Positions 5,832 to 13,465 of a stretch of 21,909 nucleotides of DNA are shown here, in pieces. Every line of letters starts with the position of its first letter. Within the stretch, counting starts at the first letter, position 1. The notes under the pieces are model-generated. The model had not been told where the DNA came from. It made no database searches and worked only from the letters and a program-made list of their open reading frames with translations. The stretch comes from an uncultured Clostridia bacterium (GTDB lineage Bacteria; Bacillota; Clostridia; TANB77; CAG-508). The stretch spans positions 1 to 21,909 of the forward strand of contig CAKPKF010000022.1 of the NCBI GenBank assembly GCA_934167175.1. Direction: 5' to 3'. Both the position numbers and the translations under genes were made by a program.

Positions 5832-8405
5832 TTATTTATCTGTCATTATCCACTTTATTAAGTCTAAATCTGTACTTTCTATTAACATATCATTTTTGGG
5901 AACAACTCTAAAAGTATATCCGTAGTTTCCTCCAGTTGATAATTTTATTTTTCCTTTATATGTATAAGTTTTATCTTCTCTCTCATTTGAATCTACACTT
6001 TCCATTTTAATTATATCTACTGGTTCTATAATTCCATTGTCCAAAATTTTTCCATAATATGCTTCTACTTGAATATTATCTTTAGATATATTTGGTAATG
6101 TTACTTCACAGTTTACTTCTATACTGTTTCCTGCATTTACTGTAACATTATCTAAATTATTGTTTTGGAATATTTTAATATCTTTCCAGTTTGAACGCAT
6201 ACTATCTTTCCAAGAATTAAACTCTGTTACTAAGTCTAATTTAGAATAATATTTATTTGATACCTCACAAAGTGGCATATATAATTTCTCCATATAATCT
6301 ACAAGCATTCTTGCTGTGCCATATTTACCTCCTGTAGAAATTATAGAATTTTTCATCATTTGTACCCATCTTTTTGATATTCCATCTTTGTCTTTATCAT
6401 AATAGAATGGTATTATTTTATTTTCTAAATTGCTATACATACTTTCGCTGTCAGCTATATCTTGGATTTCATATGAATCGTATTCTTGGCTTGTTCCTAT
6501 AGTCCATCCATTTGTAGTATTATATCCTTCAGCCCACCATCCATCTAATACACTGAAGTTTATTACACCATTAACTGATGCTTTTTGTCCACTAGTTCCT
6601 GATGCTTCCATTGGACGTCTTGGTGTATTTAACCACACATCTACACCACTTATTAATAATCTTGATATTGCCATATTATAATTCTCTAATAAGAATATTT
6701 TCCCTTTAAATTGTGGTTTCATAGATATTTCATGTATGTATTTTATTAAATCTTGACCAGCCTTATCTGCTGGGTGCGCTTTACCTGCAAAAATTAATTG
6801 TACTGGTCTATTTTCATCGTTTAAAATTTGTGTTATTCTTTCTAAATCTTTGAACAATAATGTTGCTCTTTTATATGTTGCAAATCTTCTGGCAAATCCT
6901 ATTGTTAGAGCATCTGGATTTAATTTTGAAGTAATTTCTCTTATTTCTTCATAACTTACTCCACTATTTTTGAATCTATTTGTTACATTTTCTTTAACAT
7001 ATGTTAATAATTTTTCTTTTCTTATTTTATGTTCTTGCCATAATTTTTCATCTGGAATATTATTTATTTTTTCCCATGTACTATCTAAATACATTTTGTC
7101 TTGCCAGAATGGTTCTAAATATTTGTTGTATAACCTTTTTAAACTTGGTGCAAGCCATGTACACGTGTGAATTCCATTTGTAACATATGTTATTGGTGAT
7201 TCACTTGGTGAAATATTTGGCCATACTTCACTAAATAATTCTCTTGAAACAGCTCCATGTAGTTTACTTACTCCATTTTTCTTTCCTGCTATTTTTAATG
7301 CTAAAATAGCCATATTAAATCCGTAATCTAAATTTTTACCTGGTTTCATTCCTAATTTTAGGAATTCATCTCTTGTTATATTTAAACGATTCCAATACCC
7401 ATCAAAATATTTCTCTACTAAATCTATAGGAAATATATCATTTCCAGCTGGAACCGGCGTATGTGTTGTAAATACTGTTTTAGAAGTTGCTATATCTCTT
7501 GCTATGTTGAAAGATACATTTTTTTCTTTTATTATATTTTTCATTAATTCTAATATTAAGAATGATGAATGTCCTTCATTCATATGATATATTGTTGGTT
7601 CTAATCCTAATGTTTTTAATAGTCTTACTCCACCCATTCCTAAAACAATTTCTTGTCTTATTCTCATTTCTTGGTCTCCACCATAAAGTCTTAAAGTAAC
7701 ATCTCTATTTTCTGGTTTGTTTTGTGAAATGTCTGAATCCATTAAATATAGATTAACTCTTCCAACACTTATTTTCCATACTTTTAAATATAATTTACCA
7801 TCTGGAAATTTTACATCTATTATTAATTCTTCACCATTTTCTTTTAATACTGGAACTATAGGTAAATTGTATAAATCTATATTTGTATAATTAGTTTCTT
7901 GTATTCCATATCCATTAATTTTTTGATTAAAATATCCATTTTTATATAATAATCCAACCGCCACAAAAGGAATTCCTAAATCACTAGCAGATTTTAAGTG
8001 ATCTCCTGATAAAATTCCTAATCCTCCTGAATATATAGGTAGTATTTGATCTAATCCATATTCTGCTGAAAAATATGATATCAAATTCTTTTTATTGTTT
8101 GGATATTTTTTATTAAACCAGGTTGACTTACTATTCATATATCCTTCAAAATTATCTATTATCCTATCATAATTACTAATAAATTCTTTGTTTTGTATTG
8201 CTGATTCCAATTTTTCTTGTGATACTAATTTTAAAAATTTAACTGGGTTTTTATCGCATGTTTCCCATAAATCTACATCAATCAATTTAAATAGATTCAG
8301 AAACTCTGTATTCCAACTCCACCATAGATTGTTTGCTACCTCTGATAATTTATTTATCCTTGTGGGTAACTGTGGATTTACTGTAATTCTATTAAAAACG
8401 TACAT
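5832..8405 (-). CDS. glgP: alpha-glucan phosphorylase with N-terminal DUF3417 domain
   Basis: Releases glucose 1-phosphate from the non-reducing ends of glycogen or maltodextrin using phosphate and pyridoxal phosphate (GT35 family). The N-terminal NLWWSWN (about residues 26-32) marks the DUF3417 domain of the TIGR02094-type phosphorylases. The cofactor motif EASGTSGQKASVNG is complete, with Lys608 as the probable Schiff-base lysine, followed by LDGWWAEGYN. Length is 857 residues, normal for this branch. The ATG at 8403-8405 has AAAGGAGG at good spacing; the frame stays open 16 codons further up through a TATA repeat that is untranslated leader. No other glycogen gene is adjacent, and it has its own promoter and terminator. 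Confidence 0.95.
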   Translation of the reverse strand: MYVFNRITVNPQLPTRINKLSEVANNLWWSWNTEFLNLFKLIDVDLWETCDKNPVKFLKLVSQEKLESAIQNKEFISNYDRIIDNFEGYMNSKSTWFNKKYPNNKKNLISYFSAEYGLDQILPIYSGGLGILSGDHLKSASDLGIPFVAVGLLYKNGYFNQKINGYGIQETNYTNIDLYNLPIVPVLKENGEELIIDVKFPDGKLYLKVWKISVGRVNLYLMDSDISQNKPENRDVTLRLYGGDQEMRIRQEIVLGMGGVRLLKTLGLEPTIYHMNEGHSSFLILELMKNIIKEKNVSFNIARDIATSKTVFTTHTPVPAGNDIFPIDLVEKYFDGYWNRLNITRDEFLKLGMKPGKNLDYGFNMAILALKIAGKKNGVSKLHGAVSRELFSEVWPNISPSESPITYVTNGIHTCTWLAPSLKRLYNKYLEPFWQDKMYLDSTWEKINNIPDEKLWQEHKIRKEKLLTYVKENVTNRFKNSGVSYEEIREITSKLNPDALTIGFARRFATYKRATLLFKDLERITQILNDENRPVQLIFAGKAHPADKAGQDLIKYIHEISMKPQFKGKIFLLENYNMAISRLLISGVDVWLNTPRRPMEASGTSGQKASVNGVINFSVLDGWWAEGYNTTNGWTIGTSQEYDSYEIQDIADSESMYSNLENKIIPFYYDKDKDGISKRWVQMMKNSIISTGGKYGTARMLVDYMEKLYMPLCEVSNKYYSKLDLVTEFNSWKDSMRSNWKDIKIFQNNNLDNVTVNAGNSIEVNCEVTLPNISKDNIQVEAYYGKILDNGIIEPVDIIKMESVDSNEREDKTYTYKGKIKLSTGGNYGYTFRVVPKNDMLIESTDLDLIKWIMTDK

Positions 8406-8458
8406 TATAAAATTTCCTCCTTTGTATATATAAATATAAATATATTCTAACAAATTAT

Positions 8459-8487
8459 ATTATCCTTTATTTAATAAAATTTGTCAA
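8459..8487 (-). promoter_or_regulatory. promoter of glgP overlapping the nfo stop codon
   Basis: On the minus strand TTGACA (8482-8487) and GATAAT (8459-8464) are 17 bp apart. The TGA stop codon of nfo (8484-8486) lies inside the -35 box, so glgP can be transcribed independently of nfo although the genes are close. No terminator is visible between them. Confidence 0.7.
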
Positions 8488-9320
8488 ATTTTTTTATACA
8501 TATTTCTTAAAATTTCTATTTCTCTTGCATATCCAGATAATTCATTTGGAGTTTCCAAATAAAATGGCAACTCTCGCAATTTAGGGTGATTTATTATTCT
8601 TGCCAATGCCTCTAATCCTATAGTTCCTTCTCCGATTTTTGCATGCCTATCTTTATGTGATTCAATTTCATTCATACTATCATTTAGATGAATAGCCTTT
8701 AAATAATCTAATCCAATTATTCTATCAAATTCCTCTAAAACTCCATCCAAATTGTTAACTATATCATATCCGGCATCATTTACATGACATGTATCTAAAC
8801 ATACACCTAATTTATCTTTTAACTTTACCCCATCTATTATTTGTTTTAGTTCCTCAAATTTTCTTCCTATTTCACTGCCTTTCCCAGACATAGTTTCTAA
8901 TAAAACTGTTGTTGTTTGTTGTGGTAATAAAACTTCATTTAACATTTCTATTATTAATTTTATCCCTTTTTCAGCTCCTTGTCCTACATGGCTTCCTGGA
9001 TGGAAATTATACATATTGTTTGGTGTAAATTCCATTCTCATTAAATCATCTTTCATTGTCTCTTTTGCAAATATTCTAGTTCTTTCCTCTGCCGAACATG
9101 GATTTAATGTATATGGTGCATGTGCCAAAATTTTTGCAAAATTATTATCTTTTGCTATTTCTAAAAAACTTTCTACGTCTTTTGGATTGATTTCTTTTGC
9201 TTTTCCCCCTCTTGGGTTTCTAGTAAAAAATTGAAATGTATTAGCGTTAATCGATATTGCATCTTTTGCCATATGAGTATATCCTTTTGAGGCAGACAAA
9301 TGACTTCCTATTTTTAACAT
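8484..9320 (-). CDS. nfo: deoxyribonuclease IV (AP endonuclease IV)
   Basis: Cuts DNA 5' of abasic sites and removes blocked 3' ends in base-excision repair. It is a zinc-dependent TIM-barrel enzyme. All expected metal ligands can be placed: His67 (AHAPY), His107 (NFHPGSH), Glu142 (LLETMSGKG), Asp176 and His179 (CLDTCH), His211 (HLNDS), Asp224 and His226 (KDRHAKIGEG) and Glu256 (YLETP). At 278 residues it has the normal length. The ATG follows AAGGAGAG. It lies 78 bases behind the metal-sensor gene and probably has its own promoter at 9356-9384. Confidence 0.97.
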   Translation of the reverse strand: MLKIGSHLSASKGYTHMAKDAISINANTFQFFTRNPRGGKAKEINPKDVESFLEIAKDNNFAKILAHAPYTLNPCSAEERTRIFAKETMKDDLMRMEFTPNNMYNFHPGSHVGQGAEKGIKLIIEMLNEVLLPQQTTTVLLETMSGKGSEIGRKFEELKQIIDGVKLKDKLGVCLDTCHVNDAGYDIVNNLDGVLEEFDRIIGLDYLKAIHLNDSMNEIESHKDRHAKIGEGTIGLEALARIINHPKLRELPFYLETPNELSGYAREIEILRNMYKKI

Positions 9321-9355
9321 AAGAAATTTCTCTCCTTTATATTTTGATTAATCTT

Positions 9356-9384
9356 TTTATATCACAACTAAATTTTAAATACAA
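9356..9384 (-). promoter_or_regulatory. probable promoter of nfo
   Basis: On the minus strand TTGTAT (9379-9384) and TATAAA (9356-9361) are 17 bp apart, in the gap between the ArsR-family gene and nfo. Read-through from the ArsR gene is also possible because no terminator is seen between them. Confidence 0.5.
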
Positions 9385-9398
9385 TGGAAAAATAACAA

Positions 9399-9746
9399 TT
9401 AATGCATATGTTCCATACCAATTGTTAAAATTTTTTCTACGTGCTCATCATCTAGACTATAATAAACAATTTTACCTTTTTTTCTACATTTTACTATTTT
9501 CATTTGCCTTAAAATTCTTAATTGATGTGATATAGCTGATTGCGTATTATTAACTATATTTGCTATATCGCATACACATAATTCTTCTTTAGATAATGCG
9601 CATATTACTTTTATTCTAGTTGAATCCCCAAATATCTTAAAAAATTCTGCTAACTCATATAAATTCTGTTCATTTGGCAAAGCTCTTTCTACTCTTCTAA
9701 CTACATCTGCATGTATTATGTTACAATCACAATTTTTTTCTTTCAT
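9399..9746 (-). CDS. ArsR/SmtB-family metal-sensing repressor, CadC-like
   Basis: A 115-residue winged-helix repressor that leaves its operator when it binds metal. ELCVCDIANI (residues 55-64) carries Cys57 and Cys59 of the alpha-3 metal site of CadC-type sensors, and N-terminal Cys6 and Cys8 (CDC) can complete a thiolate site for soft metals such as Cd, Pb or Zn. The C-terminal helix has Asp100, His102 and His113 at the spacing of the SmtB-type zinc site (DxH, then His 11 further on). The recognition helix is around TQSAISHQLRILRQ (68-81). I start at the ATG at 9746, since GGAGGT lies just upstream and the earlier in-frame ATG at 9758 overlaps that site. No metal exporter is adjacent, so the targets besides its own promoter are unknown. 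Confidence 0.88.
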   Translation of the reverse strand: MKEKNCDCNIIHADVVRRVERALPNEQNLYELAEFFKIFGDSTRIKVICALSKEELCVCDIANIVNNTQSAISHQLRILRQMKIVKCRKKGKIVYYSLDDEHVEKILTIGMEHMH

Positions 9747-9758
9747 TTTTACCTCCAT

Positions 9759-9782
9759 TTACATGAATTAATGTTCACGTGT
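9759..9782 (-). promoter_or_regulatory. ArsR/SmtB-type operator
   Basis: TGAA-N6-TTCA (9764-9777) is the core of the 12-2-12 imperfect palindrome bound by SmtB/CadC-family repressors, and the flanks are also partly symmetrical. It lies between the -10 box and the start codon of the sensor gene, so autorepression is likely. Confidence 0.7.
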
Positions 9783-9784
9783 AC

Positions 9785-9813
9785 AGTCTATACTATTCTT
9801 AATTATTTGTCAA
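9785..9813 (-). promoter_or_regulatory. promoter of the metal-sensor gene
   Basis: On the minus strand TTGACA (9808-9813) and TAGACT (9785-9790) are separated by 17 bp, directly upstream of the operator. Confidence 0.75.
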
Positions 9814-9864
9814 CTTTTATTTCTACTTTTCAAATTTCTGTATTTTTTAATATATTATAAATCC

Positions 9865-9921
9865 AAATAGAAATAGGTATTATTAAAGTTTCTAATTACT
9901 TTACCAATACCTATTTTATTT
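9865..9921 (-). terminator. long hairpin behind hisS
   Basis: The outer arms (AAATAGGTATT and its complement, plus a further 5 bp beyond a one-base bulge) enclose an inner TAAAGT/ACTTTA stem. It starts 10 bases after the hisS stop. The following minus-strand sequence is T-rich but not a clean T-tract. Confidence 0.6.
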
Positions 9922-9930
9922 GTTATATAA

Positions 9931-11265
9931 TTATTTTTCTAAATTCTTCATTATTGTTTTATATGCTTCTTCTACGCTCATTGTTTTTTGTTCACCAGTT
10001 TCCATATTTTTTAGTGAAACTGTATTATTTTGTATTTCATCTTCACCAATTACAATTACAAATGGAATACCTAATTTATTAGCATATTTAAATTGTGTTT
10101 TTATTGCTTTATTTCCAAAATATATTTGAGTATTTATATCATTTTTTCTCAACATAGTAGCCACTTGTATACCTTTACTATAATCATCAACCATAGATAT
10201 TATTAACACATCTGCTATTGTTCTTGAAGTTTCTTTTATTAGTTCGTTCTCCTTTAGTTGTGCAAACAATCTTGTTAGTCCTATAGATATTCCAACACCT
10301 GGCATTTTTCTGTCTGTATAATATTCCGCTAAATTATCATATCTTCCTCCAGAACATACGCTTCCTAATTGTTTATATTCATTGAAAAATGTTTCATATA
10401 CAGTACCTGTGTAATAGTCTAATCCTCTTGCTATTGTTAAATCAACTGTAAAAAATTCTTCTGGTACACCAAAATCTTTAATATATTTAATAACTTCTTT
10501 TAGCTCTTCTAGTCCTTCATTGAAAATATTGTTTTCTATTTTAAGATTTTCTAAAGCATTTATTTTTTCTTCTGTATTACCTTGAATTAGTATAAACTCC
10601 ATTATTTTGTTTACTTTTTTTTCTTCTATTTCTAATTCTAATAGTTCTTTTTTTACATTTTCTTTTCCTATTTTTTCAAATTTATCTATGATTCTTAAAA
10701 TTTCTTTTTTTCTGTTTTCTAAATCCAAACTACCAAATAACCCATTCAATATTTTTCTGTTATTTATGCATATAGTGAATTTATCAAAACCTAGTTCCTT
10801 GAAAGTTGCATATATAATGCTTGGGATTTCTGCATCATTTATATTGTTTAATTCTCCATCTCCTATTATGTCTATATCACATTGATAAAATTCACGGAAA
10901 CGACATTTTTGAGCTTTCTCACCTCTATATACTTTACCTATCTGATATCTTCTAAATGGAAATGTTAATTTATCATAATATTGTGTAACATATTTAGCTA
11001 ATGGTACTGTTAAATCGAATCTCAAAGATAAATCATTATCTCCTTTATTGAAACGATAAATTTGCTTTTCTGTTTCCCCTCCTGCTTTCGCAAGTAATAT
11101 TTCAGATAATTCTATAATTGGCGTGTCCAATGGTAAAAATCCAAATTTTTCATAAGACTTTCTTATCTTGTCTTGCATCTCATTGAAAATAACTTGATCA
11201 CTTGGTAATAATTCTAATACTCCTGATAAACTTCTTGGTTTAATTTTTGTAATTTCTTCTTTCAT
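9931..11265 (-). CDS. hisS: histidyl-tRNA synthetase
   Basis: Charges tRNA-His; a cytoplasmic dimeric class II synthetase of 444 residues, close to the usual 420-430. Motif 2 lies at about 105-133 (FRRYQIGKVYRGEK, FREFYQCDIDIIG). The histidine-specific loop is RGLDYYTGT (281-289) and motif 3 is GVGISIGLTRL (324-334). The C-terminal anticodon-binding domain starts near residue 345. The ATG follows AAAGGAAG. The gene is single, with a 195-base leader holding a His-rich leader peptide and alternative hairpins, so its transcription is probably attenuated according to the supply of charged tRNA-His. Confidence 0.97.
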   Translation of the reverse strand: MKEEITKIKPRSLSGVLELLPSDQVIFNEMQDKIRKSYEKFGFLPLDTPIIELSEILLAKAGGETEKQIYRFNKGDNDLSLRFDLTVPLAKYVTQYYDKLTFPFRRYQIGKVYRGEKAQKCRFREFYQCDIDIIGDGELNNINDAEIPSIIYATFKELGFDKFTICINNRKILNGLFGSLDLENRKKEILRIIDKFEKIGKENVKKELLELEIEEKKVNKIMEFILIQGNTEEKINALENLKIENNIFNEGLEELKEVIKYIKDFGVPEEFFTVDLTIARGLDYYTGTVYETFFNEYKQLGSVCSGGRYDNLAEYYTDRKMPGVGISIGLTRLFAQLKENELIKETSRTIADVLIISMVDDYSKGIQVATMLRKNDINTQIYFGNKAIKTQFKYANKLGIPFVIVIGEDEIQNNTVSLKNMETGEQKTMSVEEAYKTIMKNLEK

Positions 11266-11295
11266 ATAAATCTTCCTTTCTTTTTTGTTAAAAAT

Positions 11296-11460
11296 GAAAA
11301 AACTATGTAAATAATTTTTATTACCTACATAGTTTTATATATATTAAAACATCGTAGGCACACATGACTTTTAGCACTTGTACCCACGCTATAAATAACG
11401 CTATTTACAAGTGCTCCTACGATGATGATGAACTTTGTTTAATAAATTTGCTTTTTTCAT
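11296..11460 (-). promoter_or_regulatory. histidine attenuator leader of hisS
   Basis: Read on the minus strand, three competing structures follow the His codons. Hairpin 1:2 (11350-11424) pairs CATCGTAGG with CCTACGATG and, inside, AGCACTTGTA with TACAAGTGCT; its 5' arm starts at the third His codon. The antiterminator 2:3 (11324-11358) pairs CCTACGATGTTTT with AAAACTATGTAGG, 11 of 13 positions. The terminator 3:4 (11299-11336) pairs AAAACTATGTA with TACATAGTTTT and runs into T6. Inferred logic: a ribosome stalled at His codons covers arm 1, frees arm 2 to form the antiterminator, and hisS is read; when histidine is plentiful, 1:2 forms and the terminator stops transcription. Confidence 0.85.
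11401..11460 (-). CDS. hisS leader peptide (His-His-His)
   Basis: A 19-codon reading frame, MKKANLLNKVHHHRRSTCK, ends in TAG. It begins with an ATG preceded by AAAAGGAGT and lies 27 bases below a strong -10 box. Three consecutive CAT His codons (11422-11430) are followed by two Arg codons (CGT, AGG). The codons overlap the 5' arm of the leader hairpin, as in known amino-acid attenuators. The peptide itself probably has no function beyond sensing the rate of translation. Confidence 0.85.
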   Translation of the reverse strand: MKKANLLNKVHHHRRSTCK

Positions 11461-11486
11461 TTTCTTTAACTCCTTTTACTATATAT

Positions 11487-11514
11487 ATTATATACTTTTT
11501 TTGCCATTTGTCAA
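11487..11514 (-). promoter_or_regulatory. promoter of the hisS leader transcript
   Basis: On the minus strand TTGACA (11509-11514) and TATAAT (11487-11492) are 16 bp apart, upstream of the leader-peptide ribosome binding site. Confidence 0.85.
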
Positions 11515-11524
11515 TAATTTGACT

Positions 11525-11556
11525 AAAAAAAAGAGAGATCGAATTTATGATCTCCC
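11525..11556 (-). terminator. terminator of the 156-aa hypothetical gene
   Basis: The stem GGGAGATC/GATCTCTC (one G-T pair) with an 8-nt loop is followed on the minus strand by eight T. It separates the hypothetical gene upstream from the hisS promoter. Confidence 0.85.
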
Positions 11557-11605
11557 TTCAAAAACTTTAGAGGTTTAACTCTCTATTTTTCTTTTTTATA
11601 GTTTA

Positions 11606-12076
11606 CTATTTTTTCATCTGATCTAAAAGTTCATCAATTTCTTCTATGCAATAGCTAAGAAATCTTTTAGTACTTGGGTTATTGGTTTCTCTTTTCATAC
11701 TTTCTAAATCTTCAAGTATTACTAGAATTTCAACTTCCCTTTTGCTAAATTCTCTTAAATATTTGTACTCTCCTTGTAAAAAAGCTTTGAATTTGCAGAA
11801 TTGCAATTCTCCTTTTTCAACTTGTTCTGCCTTTTTATATATGTCAGCTAGCATATCCACTACTAATTTATATCTGTATGAATAATTATTTTCATTTTTG
11901 TTAGCATTTTCATATATTTTATCTTGTTCCCTTACGGCTGGTTTCAAGCTTTTTTTCAAACTCTTTATTTCTTCTGCTATTTTTTCCTCCTTTTGCATAT
12001 TGCTAAATTTTTTCAAGTGGTAACATATTACCTCTTGCCATTTAATTGATTTGATGCACTCTTTTTGTCTCTTCAT
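11606..12076 (-). CDS. hypothetical protein, 156 aa
   Basis: I do not recognise this protein. It is strongly helical, charged and rich in Lys and Glu, with no signal peptide or membrane segment. An amphipathic pattern runs through EEKIAEEIKSLKKSL (about residues 30-44) and through residues 110-155 (KREVEILVILEDLESMK, IEEIDELLDQMKK), suggesting a helical bundle or coiled coil. The ATG is preceded by GGAGGT. It has a consensus promoter with an 18-bp palindrome over the transcription start, so a dedicated repressor is likely. It is transcribed alone. Confidence 0.7.
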   Translation of the reverse strand: MKRQKECIKSIKWQEVICYHLKKFSNMQKEEKIAEEIKSLKKSLKPAVREQDKIYENANKNENNYSYRYKLVVDMLADIYKKAEQVEKGELQFCKFKAFLQGEYKYLREFSKREVEILVILEDLESMKRETNNPSTKRFLSYCIEEIDELLDQMKK

Positions 12077-12106
12077 GCTGATACCTCCAATTTTTTATGC
12101 AATTTT

Positions 12107-12124
12107 AAATGGACTTGTCCATTT
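12107..12124. promoter_or_regulatory. 18-bp palindromic operator
   Basis: AAATGGAC-TT-GTCCATTT is a perfect palindrome with 8-bp arms. It begins about 9 bases downstream of the -10 box, covering roughly +2 to +20 of the 156-aa gene transcript, the usual place for a repressor site. I cannot name the regulator. Confidence 0.65.
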
Positions 12125-12132
12125 GTAAACAT

Positions 12133-12161
12133 ATTATAACATCTTATGTACACCATGTCAA
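12133..12161 (-). promoter_or_regulatory. promoter of the 156-aa hypothetical gene
   Basis: On the minus strand TTGACA (12156-12161) and TATAAT (12133-12138) are exactly 17 bp apart, a full consensus promoter. Confidence 0.85.
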
Positions 12162-12185
12162 TTATTTTTGTATTTTGCCAAGCAA

Positions 12186-12923
12186 TTACCTTGTTTTGTC
12201 GTTATCATTAGCTTTCTTATCTATGCTTACAACATTTGATTCTTTCTCTTTTAAATTATGATATTTACTCATTTTTTCATCATTTACTTTTATTCTATCT
12301 GCAAATTTTTCTTCTATTTCTACAACATTATCTTTTTTCATAACCTTGTTTTTGTTAGCACCCACAAGTAATTTTCTCTCAGGCTCTTGTTCATATAAAT
12401 ATTTTTCAAAATATTCTAAATCGTCTTGTTCTATAATACTCATTAACTTGGATGTATATACTAATCTATTATTATTCCATGTAGATTTGTTTTGATTATA
12501 GTATATTTGCCATCTTTTATCCTCTTCTTTTGCTAGTGCATCAAAATAATCTTCTTTGCTTATAAATCTTTCGCACTCAAACCTTTTACTCATTTGGCTT
12601 TCTTTTGATATAAATAATCTATTTTTAGGATCTACTATCCACTCTTCATCTTCAATGTTTGCTTCTATCCATTTTTGGTTTCTTTTCCCGTCATATTTAC
12701 CCACTTTAATATAAAAATCATAGAAACAAATAGCTAATAATCTACATGCTTCAAAAGATTTTTTACTCCTCTTTGTTTTATTTAGATACTCATATAATGT
12801 TAAATTATTTTGTACCTTTACACTTCTTAACTTATCTTCAAAATTTTTCTTTTCTTTAACTTCGTTTGTTTTTTCATCATATATGTTTAAATTAAATTCT
12901 TCAAATGGGATTATTTTTTCCAT
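12186..12923 (-). CDS. hypothetical protein, 245 aa, downstream of rnhA
   Basis: I do not recognise this protein. It is hydrophilic with no signal peptide or membrane helix. The central part (about residues 40-170) is rich in aromatic residues (FYDFYIKVGKYDGKR, EEWIVDPKNRLFISKE, WQIYYNQNKSTWNNNRLVY) and looks like a folded domain; the last 50 residues are charged and probably flexible. The start is 22 bases behind rnhA, with AAAGGA about 12 bases upstream of the ATG, so the two genes likely share a transcript. No function is claimed. Confidence 0.7.
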   Translation of the reverse strand: MEKIIPFEEFNLNIYDEKTNEVKEKKNFEDKLRSVKVQNNLTLYEYLNKTKRSKKSFEACRLLAICFYDFYIKVGKYDGKRNQKWIEANIEDEEWIVDPKNRLFISKESQMSKRFECERFISKEDYFDALAKEEDKRWQIYYNQNKSTWNNNRLVYTSKLMSIIEQDDLEYFEKYLYEQEPERKLLVGANKNKVMKKDNVVEIEEKFADRIKVNDEKMSKYHNLKEKESNVVSIDKKANDNDKTR

Positions 12924-12945
12924 GAACTCTTCATCCTTTCTTTTG

Positions 12946-13380
12946 TTATAGTTTTTTTATGGCATTTCTAGCTAATTCATCGCATCTATTATTATACTCA
13001 TTATCACTATGTCCTTTTACTTTTATAAATTCCACATTATGCTTTTTAGTTAAATCATATAGTTCTTGCCATAATTCTTTGTTTTTCACTTGCTCATTAC
13101 CTGATGTTTTCCAACCTCTTTTTATCCATCCATATATCCATTTTTGGTTAAATGCATTAACTACATATGCACTATCACTATATAATTTTACATTACATTC
13201 GAATTTTAGTAATTTTAATGCTTCTATTACTGCTGTTAATTCCATTATGTTATTGGTTGTACTACTGCTTCCACCAGATATTTCTTTTTTGTTTTCTTTA
13301 TACATAAGAACTGCTCCCCAACCTCCTGGGCCTGGATTCCCTGAGCAAGCTCCATCTGTATATATTATAACTTCTTCCAT
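12946..13380 (-). CDS. rnhA: ribonuclease HI
   Basis: Cuts the RNA strand of RNA:DNA hybrids, for instance R-loops and Okazaki primers. The catalytic residues are all present: Asp9 (YTDGACSGNPGPGGWG), Glu47 (MELTAVIEAL), Asp69 (YSDSAYVV) and Asp134, with His124 in the flexible loop (KGHSDNEYNNRCDELA). The basic protrusion NQKWIYGWIKRGWK is also kept, so this is the E. coli-like type. Length is 144 residues. I start at the ATG at 13380 because the in-frame GTG at 13389 is part of the ribosome binding site AAAAGGTG. It is divergent from tmcAL and followed by a hypothetical gene in a likely operon. Confidence 0.95.
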   Translation of the reverse strand: MEEVIIYTDGACSGNPGPGGWGAVLMYKENKKEISGGSSSTTNNIMELTAVIEALKLLKFECNVKLYSDSAYVVNAFNQKWIYGWIKRGWKTSGNEQVKNKELWQELYDLTKKHNVEFIKVKGHSDNEYNNRCDELARNAIKKL

Positions 13381-13423
13381 AATTTTCACCTTTTATTTGA
13401 ATTTCTTGCCTTTTTATGTAATA

Positions 13424-13452
13424 ATTATATCAAAGTATTTTAATTATTACAA
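13424..13452 (-). promoter_or_regulatory. promoter of rnhA overlapping the tmcAL ribosome binding site
   Basis: On the minus strand TTGTAA (13447-13452) and TATAAT (13424-13429) are 17 bp apart. The -35 box overlaps the start of ACAAGGAGAT, the ribosome binding site of the divergent tmcAL gene, so the two leaders are tightly interlocked. Confidence 0.75.
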
Positions 13453-13465
13453 GGAGATATTATTT

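Noticed and set aside
8406..8453. Longer glgP start with a YIYIYIY stretch
   Set aside because: This is an AT repeat in the untranslated leader; the ATG at 8405 follows AAAGGAGG and matches the family's start.
11266..11520. T-box leader upstream of hisS
   Set aside because: No T-box consensus is present; the leader is explained by the His leader peptide and alternative hairpins.
12959..13465. In-frame N-terminal extension of tmcAL by 169 codons
   Set aside because: It is the mirror of rnhA on the other strand; the ATG at 13466 has a strong ribosome binding site and begins the conserved family motif.
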